Shown here: one piece after another, positions 1 through 6,616 of the stretch
Layout of the letters: each line of letters opens with the position of its first letter
Position numbering within the stretch: position 1 is the stretch's first letter
Source of the DNA: Streptomyces seoulensis
GTDB taxonomy: Bacteria > Actinomycetota > Actinomycetes > Streptomycetales > Streptomycetaceae
Assembly (NCBI RefSeq): GCF_004328625.1
Contig: NZ_CP032229.1
Location: 1,116,001-1,180,000 of the forward strand
Length of the DNA: 64,000 nucleotides
Direction: 5' to 3'
Made by a program: the position numbers and the translations under genes
The notes under the pieces: generated by a model
Told to the model about the DNA's origin: nothing
The model's database searches: none
Seen by the model: the letters and a program-made list of their open reading frames with translations, nothing else

Positions 1-1
1 C

Positions 2-496
2 ACCCCGGGCCACGGCGGCGCCGCCGGCACCCGCGCGCTCAACACCGTTCTGAAGGAGCGGCTCAACCCCGGTCCCGGCCGCTTCGGCGGCTTCGACCCC
101 GGCGACCGGATCGTGCACTCCCCCGCGCCGGGCCGTACGGTGCCGGGCCGCGTGGTCCGCGCGGACGCGGAGGGGCTGCACCTGGAGTGCGCGGGCGCGC
201 CCGTGGTCGTCCCCAGGGAGCTGGTGGAGAGCCGGGTCCGGCACGGCTGGGCACTGACCGCGCACCAGGCGGTCGGCGGCCGCTGGCCCGCGGCCGTGGT
301 GGTCCTGCCCGGTGACGCGGCGGACGTGCTGACCAGGCCGTGGGTGTACACCGCGTTCGGCCGGGCGGAACGGCACCTGTCCGTGGTGCACGGCGTGGAG
401 CAGGCGCTGCCGAAGGCGGTCGCGGAGAGCGTGGCCAAGCCGCGTACGACCCGGCTGCGGACGCTGCTGCGGGTGCAGCTCCCTCCGGTGGGCTGA
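2..496 (+). CDS. RecD-like ATP-dependent DNA helicase, C-terminal part (5' truncated by window edge)
   Basis: This is the last ~164 codons of a superfamily 1 helicase of the RecD2/TraA type; the start lies before the window. The visible part includes the SH3-like/UvrD_C_2 region, with TAHQAVGGRWPAAVVV matching the motif V region (usually TVHKSQG) and YTAFGRAERHLSVV matching motif VI. These motifs couple ATP hydrolysis to 5'-3' translocation on ssDNA. The ATPase core cannot be seen here. The serine and lysine usual in the motif V stretch are replaced (HQAVGG), which could mean a divergent subfamily. It converges with the next gene across a strong hairpin. Confidence 0.75.
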   Translation, partial: TPGHGGAAGTRALNTVLKERLNPGPGRFGGFDPGDRIVHSPAPGRTVPGRVVRADAEGLHLECAGAPVVVPRELVESRVRHGWALTAHQAVGGRWPAAVVVLPGDAADVLTRPWVYTAFGRAERHLSVVHGVEQALPKAVAESVAKPRTTRLRTLLRVQLPPVG

Positions 497-510
497 GCCG
501 GGGACACGGC

Positions 511-544
511 GATGCCCGTACCGGATCGGTCCGGTACGGGCGTC
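511..544. terminator. Bidirectional rho-independent-type hairpin
   Basis: A 12-bp perfect stem (514-525 with 530-541, loop TCGG) extends to 15 bp with one G-U wobble. It sits between the convergent helicase gene and the gene at 555-1244. There is no clear T-run, as is common for Streptomyces terminators. Confidence 0.75.
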
Positions 545-554
545 GCCGCGGGGT

Positions 555-1244
555 TCACCGGTCGCGGTCGAGCGGCTCCAGGTCGTCGTCGGCCAGCTCG
601 TCCAGGACGGTGCCCGGCGTGTCGTCGTCGCTGTCGTCCCGGTCGAAGACCGCGCTGACGTCGAAGCGGCAGATCACATGCTGCGGGTCGGCCTCCTCGA
701 ACGGGGCCTCCAGCCATTCGCCGGGCTCGGCCGCCTCCTCCGCCGCGCTGACCCAGAGCGTGGAGTCGCCCTCAGCGAGACCGAACTCGCGGTGCCGGGA
801 GGCGATCTCGTCCGGCTCGAACTCGCCGAACAGGATGCCCAGCGCGCCGGGGACCGTGTTCGCGGTGTCGTCCTCGGTGAGGGCGTCCTCGAACTCGGCG
901 GCCTCCACCCGCTGGGCCTGGGCCAGCAGCCGCTGGGGCTCGGCCACCGTGTAGTCGCGGCGGATCAGGACGCTGACGGCGTGGGGCTCCTCGGGGCCCG
1001 TGTACGGCGGCAGCGAGTCGTCGGCTCCGGGGATCTCGAAGGGGGTGACCTCGTCGTAGCGGTCGTAGAGCAGCTCGTCGTACACCTCGCCGGCCGCCGC
1101 AAGCTGATTGAACGCCTCGTGGACGGCCGGGTCGTCGTCACCCGTCCTGCGTTCGACGGCCGCCAGGTGGCGGTCGAGCGCGGTCTTGACCGCCTCGGCG
1201 GCGGCGCGTACCTCGGCAGCGGTGGGCTGCGCAGCATCAGACAT
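555..1244 (-). CDS. Conserved hypothetical acidic protein
   Basis: A 229-residue soluble protein, rich in Asp and Glu, with no signal peptide or membrane segment. I do not recognise a named domain. The start MSDAAQPTAAEV was chosen because the frame upstream is short and poorly coding, and because a TAGCGT -10-like hexamer ends 7 bases before this ATG, which would give a leaderless or near-leaderless transcript. The C-terminus is strongly acidic (DRDDSDDDTPG). It is divergent from the DUF5703 gene at 1292. Coding bias is typical of the chromosome, so I consider it a real gene of unknown function. Confidence 0.8.
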   Translation of the reverse strand: MSDAAQPTAAEVRAAAEAVKTALDRHLAAVERRTGDDDPAVHEAFNQLAAAGEVYDELLYDRYDEVTPFEIPGADDSLPPYTGPEEPHAVSVLIRRDYTVAEPQRLLAQAQRVEAAEFEDALTEDDTANTVPGALGILFGEFEPDEIASRHREFGLAEGDSTLWVSAAEEAAEPGEWLEAPFEEADPQHVICRFDVSAVFDRDDSDDDTPGTVLDELADDDLEPLDRDR

Positions 1245-1251
1245 AGTGCAG

Positions 1252-1257
1252 ACGCTA
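1252..1257 (-). promoter_or_regulatory. Candidate -10 box for the 555-1244 gene
   Basis: The minus strand reads TAGCGT here, a TANNNT-type -10, ending 7 bases before the ATG at 1244. The predicted transcription start would fall on or next to the ATG. No good -35 is visible at 17-18 bp. Confidence 0.3.
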
Positions 1258-1291
1258 TCCGTACCGGGCACCAGCCCGCACAATAGATGCG

Positions 1292-1480
1292 ATGCCGGAA
1301 TACGAATTCATCGACGTGTACGTCCCCCGCGGGGTGTCCCGCAACGAGGCGACGCGTCTCCTCACGGACCATGCCGAGTACGGACACTGGGAGTTGGACC
1401 GACTGAGCCTCATGCGCGACGGCAGCCGCAGGGTGCGGCTGCGCCGGCGGATCATCCGCCAGGTGCGGGCCACGTGGTGA
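1292..1480 (+). CDS. DUF5703 family small protein
   Basis: A 62-residue protein beginning MPEYEFIDVYVPRGVS, with a basic arginine-rich C-terminal half (RRVRLRRRIIRQV). It matches the short actinobacterial DUF5703 family, whose function is unknown. It has no signal peptide or membrane segment. It starts 47 bp from the divergent gene at 1244 and is followed directly by a terminator hairpin, so it is probably monocistronic. The high basic charge could allow nucleic-acid or membrane-surface binding, but that is only inference. Confidence 0.8.
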   Translation: MPEYEFIDVYVPRGVSRNEATRLLTDHAEYGHWELDRLSLMRDGSRRVRLRRRIIRQVRATW

Positions 1481-1496
1481 GAGGGAGAACCTGACC

Positions 1497-1535
1497 GGAG
1501 CGGGCCCCGCCGTCTTCTCGGCAGGGGCCCGCTCC
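1497..1535. terminator. Bidirectional terminator hairpin
   Basis: A perfect 12-bp stem, GGAGCGGGCCCC (1497-1508) with its complement at 1524-1535. The loop contains a further GCCG/CGGC pair. It lies between the convergent DUF5703 gene and chpC. Confidence 0.8.
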
Positions 1536-1558
1536 GTCTTCCGGGTGGTCCGGTCGGA

Positions 1559-2554
1559 TCAGGCCGCGTTCCGCGCCTTGCGGTACAGGACCGCACCCGC
1601 GAGGACCGCGCCCGCGCCGGCCGACAGCGCGAGGCCGAGGGGCAGGTTGTCACCGGTGTGCGCGAGCTGACCGCCTGCGGCGTGGCTGTAGCCGACCTGC
1701 GAGGTCCCCTGCGGGGTGCTTCCGCCGCCGGTGGAGGGGGTCGCGGGGGTGCTCGGCCGGCCCGGTGTGCTGGGGGTGCCGGGGGTACTGGGCTGACCCG
1801 GGTTGCCCGGAGTGCCGGGGTTTCCGGGTGTACCGGGGTTTCCGGGTGTACCGGGGTTGCCGGGCTGACCCGGGTTACCGGGAGTGCCAGGGTTGCCAGG
1901 CTGTCCAGGGGTGCCGGGGTTACCGGGGTGCCCAGGTGTGCCGGGGGTACCGGGCCGACCAGGAGTGCCGGGATTCCCAGGCTGGCCCGGATGGGCCGGC
2001 TGGCCCGGGTGGTGTCCATGGTGGTCGGGCGGGCAGTCGCCGGGGTGGCCCGGCGTACCGGGCCGGCCGGGGTGGGCCGGATGTCCCGGTGTTCCCGGGT
2101 TGCCGGGTCGGCCCGGCGTGCGCGGCGGAGTCCCGTGCTCCTCGTTCCCGCACCGGTTGCCCCCGGCCGGGTTCCCCACGCCGATCACGTCGACGCTGTT
2201 CCCGCACAGGTTGACCGGTACGTCCACCGGTGCCTGGACGGTGTTCCCGGAGCCGACGCCCGGGGAGTCGCCGCTGTGCGCGCCCGCGTGCGCGCCCCCC
2301 GACGCACCACGCGCCCCGTTGGCGCAGGCGTTGCCGACGGCCGGGTTGAGCAGTCCCACCACGTCGACGGTGTTTCCGCAGGCGTTCACCGGTACGTGCA
2401 CCGGGACCTGCACGGTGTTGCCGGACAGTACGCCGGGCGAGCGGGCTGCGGAGCCGGCCGCGCCCGCGTCGGCGTGTGCGTATCCACTGGCCGCCGCGAT
2501 CACTCCGGTCGCGGCCGCCATCGTCATCAGGCCCTTACGGGTGCCCTGTCGCAT
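1559..2554 (-). CDS. chpC: Long chaplin, sortase-anchored, with collagen-like linker (ChpC type)
   Basis: Chaplins are hydrophobic amyloid-forming surface proteins of aerial hyphae and spores; long chaplins are fixed to peptidoglycan by class E sortase. Order in this ~331-residue protein: signal peptide (~1-28); chaplin domain 1 (~39-78, two Cys); chaplin domain 2 (~96-136, two Cys); a Pro/Gly linker (~141-268) of [12 protein letters not shown] repeats; the sorting signal LAHTG (~296-300); a membrane segment; and a basic tail (YRKARNAA). The linker also holds a Cys/His patch, [17 protein letters not shown] Shine-Dalgarno precedes the ATG. It lies downstream of chpH on the same strand, separated by a hairpin, so it probably has its own promoter. 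The chpC name rests on adjacency to chpH and the two-domain layout. The linker seems unusually collagen-like. Confidence 0.92.
   Translation of the reverse strand: MRQGTRKGLMTMAAATGVIAAASGYAHADAGAAGSAARSPGVLSGNTVQVPVHVPVNACGNTVDVVGLLNPAVGNACANGARGASGGAHAGAHSGDSPGVGSGNTVQAPVDVPVNLCGNSVDVIGVGNPAGGNRCGNEEHGTPPRTPGRPGNPGTPGHPAHPGRPGTPGHPGDCPPDHHGHHPGQPAHPGQPGNPGTPGRPGTPGTPGHPGNPGTPGQPGNPGTPGNPGQPGNPGTPGNPGTPGNPGTPGNPGQPSTPGTPSTPGRPSTPATPSTGGGSTPQGTSQVGYSHAAGGQLAHTGDNLPLGLALSAGAGAVLAGAVLYRKARNAA
1750..2134 (-). repeat. Tandem 9-bp-type repeat encoding the Pro-Gly linker of chpC
   Basis: Imperfect tandem units of 9 and 18 bp, reading as GXPGXP triplet patterns on the coding strand, run through this part of chpC. 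Units such as CCGGGGTTTCCGGGTGTA recur almost exactly near 1815-1850. Such a tract can change length by slippage or recombination. Confidence 0.85.
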
Positions 2555-2596
2555 GTTCTGATCCCCCCTGGGATGTCCCTGCTACGGCTGGGTGCG

Positions 2597-2648
2597 GAAC
2601 CGGTCGGCCCCGGAGCGCGGGGATCGCGCTTCCGGGGCCGACGGTTCG
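2597..2648 (-). terminator. Long hairpin between chpH and chpC
   Basis: A stem of about 17 bp with one bulge (2603-2619 with 2625-2642) extends outward through GAACCG/CGGTTC. It lies just after the chpH stop. It should end chpH transcripts or limit read-through into chpC. Confidence 0.7.
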
Positions 2649-2675
2649 CTGAAGAAGCCTTGTGAACGGCTGACG

Positions 2676-2909
2676 TCAGTCGTTGACGCAGGTGTTGCCG
2701 AAGGCGGGGTTCAGGAGCCCGATCACGTTGACCGTGTTGCCGCAGACGTTCACCGGAACGTGCACCGGCACCTGGACGACGTTGCCGGACAGGACGCCCG
2801 GCGAACCCACGGCGGCACCGCTGGCACCGGCGTCGGCGGCGGCCATGCCCGCGCCCGCGAGAACCAGTCCACCGGTGGCGACCGCGGCAGCGACGACCTT
2901 CTTGATCAT
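2676..2909 (-). CDS. chpH: Short chaplin (ChpH type)
   Basis: A 77-residue secreted chaplin. It has a signal peptide (MIKKVVAAAVATGGLVLAG..., cleavage near AAADAG) followed by one ~40-residue chaplin domain ([19 protein letters not shown], then CGNTVNVIGLLNPAFGNTC) with the conserved Cys pair and ending VND. Short chaplins assemble into amyloid rodlets that lower surface tension and coat aerial hyphae. The start is fixed by AGGAGG four bases before the ATG at 2909; an upstream in-frame ATG lacks a ribosome site. No sorting signal is present, so it would be retained by co-assembly with long chaplins such as its neighbour. Confidence 0.95.
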   Translation of the reverse strand: MIKKVVAAAVATGGLVLAGAGMAAADAGASGAAVGSPGVLSGNVVQVPVHVPVNVCGNTVNVIGLLNPAFGNTCVND

Positions 2910-3056
2910 TATTCCTCCTAGTTGGAAACGCGGCCCCAAGGTGCGGGGTCACATCACGAGTAACGAGGGGGAAGTAATCGGGCTACGAGCTTATCGTCGC
3001 ATTCACTCTTCTCAGTCGATCTCGTACGCCTGCCTGATTACCCGTGAGGGGGCGTG

Positions 3057-4382
3057 TCAGGAGGCGTCGATGAACCGGTCGAGCACCCGCACGCCGAACT
3101 GGAGCCCGTCCACCGGGACCCGCTCGTCCACGCCGTGGAACATCCCGGCGAAGTCCAGCTCCGGCGGCAGCTTGAGCGGCGCGAAGCCGAAGCCTCGGAT
3201 ACCGAGGTCGTCGAACGACTTGGCGTCCGTACCGCCGGAGAGCATGTACGGCACCGCACGCGCGATCGGGTCCTCGGCCAGCAGTGCGGACTGCATGGCC
3301 TCCACGAGGGCACCGTCGAAGCTGGTCTCGACGGCCTTGTCCGCGTGGACGTCCGAGCGGCGCACGTTCGGGCCCAGCAACCGGTCGAGGTCGGTGAGGA
3401 ACTCCTCCTCGTGGCCCGGCAGGAAGCGGCCGTCGATGTGCGCGGTGGCCTCGCCCGGGATGACGTTGACCTTGTAACCGGCGTTCAGCTGCGTCGGGTT
3501 GGCGGTGTTGCTGAGGGTGGCGCCGATGAGCTTGGCGATCCCGCCGAGCTTGGCGAGGGTCGACTCCATGTCCTCGGGGTCGAGTTCGGTGCCGAGCGCG
3601 TCGCCGAGTTCGTCCAGGAAGGCGCGGGTGGTCTTGGTGACCCGTACCGGGAACTTGTGGCGGCCGACGCGGGCGACCGCCTCGGACAGCTCGGTGATGG
3701 CGTTGTCGCGGTGGATCATCGAGCCGTGCCCGGCGGTGCCGGCCACGGTCAGCTTCATCCAGTGCATGCCCTTCTCGGCCGTCTGGATCAGATAGAGCCG
3801 GCGCTGGTCGTTGACCGTGAAGGAGAAGCCGCCGACCTCGCTGATCGCCTCGGTGACGCCCTCGAAGAGTCCGGGGTGGTTGTCGACGAGGTACCGGGCG
3901 CCGTAGGTGCCGCCGGCCTCCTCGTCGGCGAGGAAGGCGACGACGATGTCGCGCGGGGGCTTGCGCCCGCTGCGCAGCCGGTCGCGGACGACCGCGAGGG
4001 TCATCGCGTCCATGTCCTTCATGTCGACGGCCCCGCGCCCCCACACGCACCCGTCGGCGACCTCGCCGGAGAAGGGGTCGTGGGTCCAGTCGGCCGCGTT
4101 GGCCGGTACGACGTCCAGGTGGCCGTGGATCAGCAGGGCCGGCCGGGACGGGTCCTCGCCCTCGATACGGGCGACGGTGGACGCGCGCCCCGGATGCGAC
4201 TCGAAGATCTCCGGCTCCAGGCCGACCTCGGCGAGCTTCCCGGCGACGTACTCGGCGGCGGCGCGCTCGCCGGGTCCCGAGTGGTCGCCGTAGTTGCTGG
4301 TGTCGAACCGGATCAGCTCGCGGCAGAGGTCCACGACCTCGTCCTCACTGGTGACGCCCTTGGCCGTGTCCGTCTCGCTCAC
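3057..4382 (-). CDS. M20 family metallopeptidase (ArgE/DapE/CPG2-like)
   Basis: A 441-residue cytoplasmic zinc hydrolase of the M20/M25/M40 family, which cleaves peptide or N-acyl amino-acid bonds. Visible metal-site motifs are HGHLDVVPA (His ligand and Asp), GRGAVDMKD (bridging Asp) and the catalytic Glu pair in DEEAGG; the dimerisation/lid domain follows (HWMKLTVAGTAGHGSM). The GTG at 4382 (VSETDTAKG) is preferred over an in-frame GTG 21 bases upstream because GGGAGGA lies about seven bases before it. The substrate cannot be named. It stands alone between chpH and tRNA-Leu. Confidence 0.88.
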   Translation of the reverse strand: MSETDTAKGVTSEDEVVDLCRELIRFDTSNYGDHSGPGERAAAEYVAGKLAEVGLEPEIFESHPGRASTVARIEGEDPSRPALLIHGHLDVVPANAADWTHDPFSGEVADGCVWGRGAVDMKDMDAMTLAVVRDRLRSGRKPPRDIVVAFLADEEAGGTYGARYLVDNHPGLFEGVTEAISEVGGFSFTVNDQRRLYLIQTAEKGMHWMKLTVAGTAGHGSMIHRDNAITELSEAVARVGRHKFPVRVTKTTRAFLDELGDALGTELDPEDMESTLAKLGGIAKLIGATLSNTANPTQLNAGYKVNVIPGEATAHIDGRFLPGHEEEFLTDLDRLLGPNVRRSDVHADKAVETSFDGALVEAMQSALLAEDPIARAVPYMLSGGTDAKSFDDLGIRGFGFAPLKLPPELDFAGMFHGVDERVPVDGLQFGVRVLDRFIDAS

Positions 4383-4496
4383 GCTGCTTCCTCCCGCTGT
4401 CACTGCTGGTGGGTCACCCCCATCCTCCCCCTCCCGGCCCCGTTCCCGTCCACCCCGCCACAGGGCGTTCGCACGGCGGGGGCCCGGTCAGGGGGG

Positions 4497-4527
4497 TGAT
4501 CGGACACCCTCGAAAGCCTGGTAATGT
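4497..4527 (+). promoter_or_regulatory. Weak candidate promoter for tRNA-Leu
   Basis: TAATGT at 4522-4527 is a plausible -10 about 44 bases before the tRNA. The -35 (TGATCG at 4497) is poor and spaced 19 bp away. Confidence 0.3.
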
Positions 4528-4570
4528 TTCCTTCGTCGCCGCGGGGAACACCCCGCACGACAGACACCTT

Positions 4571-4658
4571 GTCCGGGTGGCGGAATGGCAGACGCGCTAG
4601 CTTGAGGTGCTAGTGCCCTTTATCGGGCGTGGGGGTTCAAGTCCCCCCTCGGACACCA
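4571..4658 (+). tRNA. tRNA-Leu (anticodon GAG)
   Basis: A type II tRNA with encoded CCA. The acceptor stem GTCCGGG pairs with CTCGGAC. The anticodon stem CTAGC/GCTAG holds loop TTGAGGT, so the anticodon is GAG, reading CUC and CUU. A long variable arm (TGCCC...GGGCG) and the T loop GGTTCAAGTCC are present. The discriminator base is A, as expected for leucine. Confidence 0.97.
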
Positions 4659-4661
4659 CTG

Positions 4662-4697
4662 AAGGACCCTTGCGGACGCAGGGGTCCTTCTGCTTTT
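4662..4697 (+). terminator. Intrinsic terminator of tRNA-Leu
   Basis: A perfect 8-bp stem, AAGGACCC/GGGTCCTT, with a 12-nt loop, followed by CTGCTTTT. It lies four bases after the CCA end. Confidence 0.85.
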
Positions 4698-4741
4698 CCC
4701 GCCTTTTCGGGGTCCGGTCGCGGTCCGGCACAATGGCGCGC

Positions 4742-5152
4742 ATGGCTCGTCGCACCTCTCGTACGCCTTCCCGTACCGCCGTTCCCGCCACCTGCCCGTG
4801 CGGGCTGTCGGCGGACTATGCCGACTGTTGCGGGCGGTTCCATTCGGGAAGTGCTGCCGCGCCGAGCGCCGAGGCGCTCATGCGGTCGCGGTACAGCGCG
4901 TTCGTCGTGGGGGACGTGGCGTATCTGGTGCGGACCTGGCATCCGCGGACGCGGCCCGAGGGGCTCGACCTCGATCCGGGTATGCGGTGGACGGGGCTGG
5001 AGATCCTGGAGACCGAGGGCGGGTCGGCCTTCCACTCCACCGGGACCGTGACGTTCCGGGCGTCGTACCGGGGCGGTTCGCTGCACGAGCGGAGCCGGTT
5101 CGAACGGGTGGACGGGGCGTGGGTGTACGTCGACGGGGAGTTCCTCGACTGA
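4742..5152 (+). CDS. YchJ family protein (SEC-C motif, UPF0225)
   Basis: A 136-residue YchJ/UPF0225 protein. It has an N-terminal SEC-C zinc motif (CPCGLSADYADCCGRFHSG) followed by the conserved AEALMRSRYSAFVVGDVAYL segment and WHPRTRP, then an NTF2-like beta-rich domain. The molecular role of the family is unknown. A nearby in-frame ATG at 4733 is an alternative start; I chose 4742 (MARRTSRTPS) without strong ribosome-site evidence for either. It is convergent with and almost touches the gntR-type gene. Confidence 0.85.
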   Translation: MARRTSRTPSRTAVPATCPCGLSADYADCCGRFHSGSAAAPSAEALMRSRYSAFVVGDVAYLVRTWHPRTRPEGLDLDPGMRWTGLEILETEGGSAFHSTGTVTFRASYRGGSLHERSRFERVDGAWVYVDGEFLD

Positions 5153-5160
5153 CCTCCGCC

Positions 5161-5862
5161 TCACGGCACCAGGATGTCGAGTTCCTGGAGCGCGCCCACC
5201 GTGATCTCCCGGGTCAGTTCCTCCGCGCGGACGCTGTCGCCGGCGCGGACTGCCTCGGCGACCCGGACGTGCAGGGTGACGGCCGGCGGGTCGGGGTCGG
5301 CGAACATCACGTCGTGATGGGTGCGGCCCGCGAGGACCTCGGCGACCACGTCCCCGAGCCGGGCGAACATCTCGTTGCCGGACGCCGTGAGGATGATCCG
5401 GTGGAAGGCGATGTCGTGGATCAGGTACTGGTCCAGCTTGTGGCCGCGTGAGTTGGCGACCATCCCGAGGGCGCACTCGGTGAGTTCGGCGCACTGCTCG
5501 GCGGTGGCGTTGCGGGCGGTGAGGCCGGCCGCGACGGGCTCGATCGCGGAGCGCAGCACGGTGAGCGAGCGCAGCTGGTGCGGGCGGTCGGCGCCCGCCA
5601 GGCGCCAGCGGATGACCTGCGGGTCGTAGACGTTCCACTCGTGCTTGGGGCGGACCGTGACGCCGACGCGGCGGCGGGAGGCGACCAGGTGCATGGACTC
5701 CAGGACGCGGACGGCCTCGCGCATCACGGAGCGGGAGACGTCGAACCGCTGGGCGAGTTCGTCGGTGCGCAGCACGCTGCCCGGCGGGTACTCCCCCGCC
5801 GTGATCGCGGGGCCGAGGGTGTCCAGTACGCGGCCGTGCAGCCCCCGGCCCGGTGTGCTCAT
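5161..5862 (-). CDS. gntR: GntR family (FadR/FCD) repressor of the gluconate operon
   Basis: A 233-residue regulator with an N-terminal winged helix (ELAQRFDVSRSVMREAVRVL, ~35-54) and a C-terminal all-alpha FCD ligand domain with His residues (IHDIAFHRII and HVRVAEAV) that usually bind a metal and carboxylate ligand. It is divergent from gluconate kinase, permease and SDR genes, so it is very probably their gluconate- or phosphogluconate-responsive repressor. A perfect AAGTC-A-GACTT palindrome lies in the shared intergenic region. Confidence 0.88.
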   Translation of the reverse strand: MSTPGRGLHGRVLDTLGPAITAGEYPPGSVLRTDELAQRFDVSRSVMREAVRVLESMHLVASRRRVGVTVRPKHEWNVYDPQVIRWRLAGADRPHQLRSLTVLRSAIEPVAAGLTARNATAEQCAELTECALGMVANSRGHKLDQYLIHDIAFHRIILTASGNEMFARLGDVVAEVLAGRTHHDVMFADPDPPAVTLHVRVAEAVRAGDSVRAEELTREITVGALQELDILVP

Positions 5863-5883
5863 GCACTCAGCGTACGGCCTGGA

Positions 5884-5921
5884 TCACAGCCATAAAAAGT
5901 CAGACTTATATGTCACAGCCA
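5884..5921. promoter_or_regulatory. Putative GntR operator between gntR and gntK
   Basis: The perfect 11-bp palindrome AAGTCAGACTT (5897-5907) is embedded in the only AT-rich stretch of the intergenic region and flanked by 9-bp direct repeats TCACAGCCA (5884-5892 and 5913-5921). Its position between divergent genes fits a repressor site for both directions. Confidence 0.6.
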
Positions 5922-5953
5922 CTTGAATTTGTCGTACCTAATGGGTTTCAGTA

Positions 5954-5980
5954 CATCGACGCCGGAGTACGGCGTCGATG
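5954..5980 (+). promoter_or_regulatory. Perfect hairpin in the gntK leader
   Basis: An 11-bp perfect inverted repeat, CATCGACGCCG (5954-5964) and CGGCGTCGATG (5970-5980), with loop GAGTA, ends 23 bases before the chosen gntK start. It could be an RNA stem-loop in the leader or a second protein-binding dyad. Confidence 0.5.
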
Positions 5981-6003
5981 TCGAAGAAGACAGCGAGGCA
6001 GTC

Positions 6004-6522
6004 ATGCGCACCCCCCAGGTCGTCGTCGTGATGGGCGTCGCCGGGACGGGCAAGACCACGATCGGTCCTTTGCTCGCCGCCCGGCTGGGCGTCCCGTACG
6101 CCGAGGGCGACGACTTCCACCCGCAGGCCAACATCGACAAGATGACGGCGGGCACCCCCCTGGAAGACGCCGACCGGTGGCCGTGGCTCGATGCCATCGG
6201 GCGCTGGGCGCACGGCCGGGCGGGGCTCGGCGGGGTGGTCAGCAGCTCGGCGCTGAAGCGGTCCTACCGCGACCGGCTGCGGGCCGAGGCCCCCGGTGCG
6301 GTGTTCGTGCACCTGACCGGCAGCCGTGAGCTGATCGAGAGCCGGATGTCCCAGCGCCAGGGCCACTTCATGCCGACCGCGCTGCTGGACTCGCAGTTCG
6401 CCACGCTCCAGCCGCTCCAGGCGGACGAGGCGGGTGTCGCCGTCGACGTCAGCGGGTCCCCCGAGGAGATCACCGAGCGGGCGGCCGAGGCTCTGGCCGC
6501 GTTCGCCGCCGCCTCCGCGTAG
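6004..6522 (+). CDS. gntK: Gluconokinase
   Basis: A 172-residue shikimate-kinase-fold enzyme that phosphorylates D-gluconate to 6-phosphogluconate, feeding the pentose phosphate route. The Walker A motif GVAGTGKTT is at the N-terminus. The GntK signature GDDFHPQANIDKMTAGTPL follows, then DRWPWLDAI and SSSALKRSYRDRLR (substrate region), and RMSQRQGHFMP near the lid. The ATG at 6004 (MRTPQVV) gives the standard length; an upstream in-frame ATG at 5923 would add 27 residues that look non-coding and would include the leader hairpin. It is the first gene of the gntK-gntP-SDR operon. Confidence 0.95.
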   Translation: MRTPQVVVVMGVAGTGKTTIGPLLAARLGVPYAEGDDFHPQANIDKMTAGTPLEDADRWPWLDAIGRWAHGRAGLGGVVSSSALKRSYRDRLRAEAPGAVFVHLTGSRELIESRMSQRQGHFMPTALLDSQFATLQPLQADEAGVAVDVSGSPEEITERAAEALAAFAAASA

Positions 6523-6540
6523 CCCCACTCCGCAGTACCC

Positions 6541-6569
6541 GTACCGCGATACCGCGGTACCCCCTTTTT
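6541..6569 (+). terminator. Hairpin with T-run between gntK and gntP (partial terminator/attenuator)
   Basis: Stem GTACCGCG/CGCGGTAC (8 bp, loop ATAC) is followed by CCCC and five Ts. It lies inside the operon, so it may set a kinase-to-permease expression ratio or protect the upstream mRNA. Confidence 0.6.
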
Positions 6570-6616
6570 CTCCACCCCTCATGTCCCCCGAATCCCCGTA
6601 ACCGCAAGGGAATCCC

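Noticed and set aside
1750..2134. Regular repeats considered as a CRISPR array
   Set aside because: Units are 9-18 bp, contiguous and in frame in a coding region, without spacers or cas genes.
1884..2561. Collagen-like open frame on the plus strand opposite chpC (PGVPGLPG repeats)
   Set aside because: The repeat reads as Pro/Gly on both strands; the minus frame has signal peptide, chaplin domains and sortase motif, so the plus frame is a shadow.
4571..4658. tRNA-Leu as an integration site (attB) for a mobile element
   Set aside because: The flanking genes are ordinary chromosomal genes; no integrase or 3'-end duplication is seen in the window.
5923..6003. Earlier ATG for gntK
   Set aside because: It would add 27 residues absent from the family and would place the perfect leader hairpin inside the gene; the 6004 start gives the standard length.
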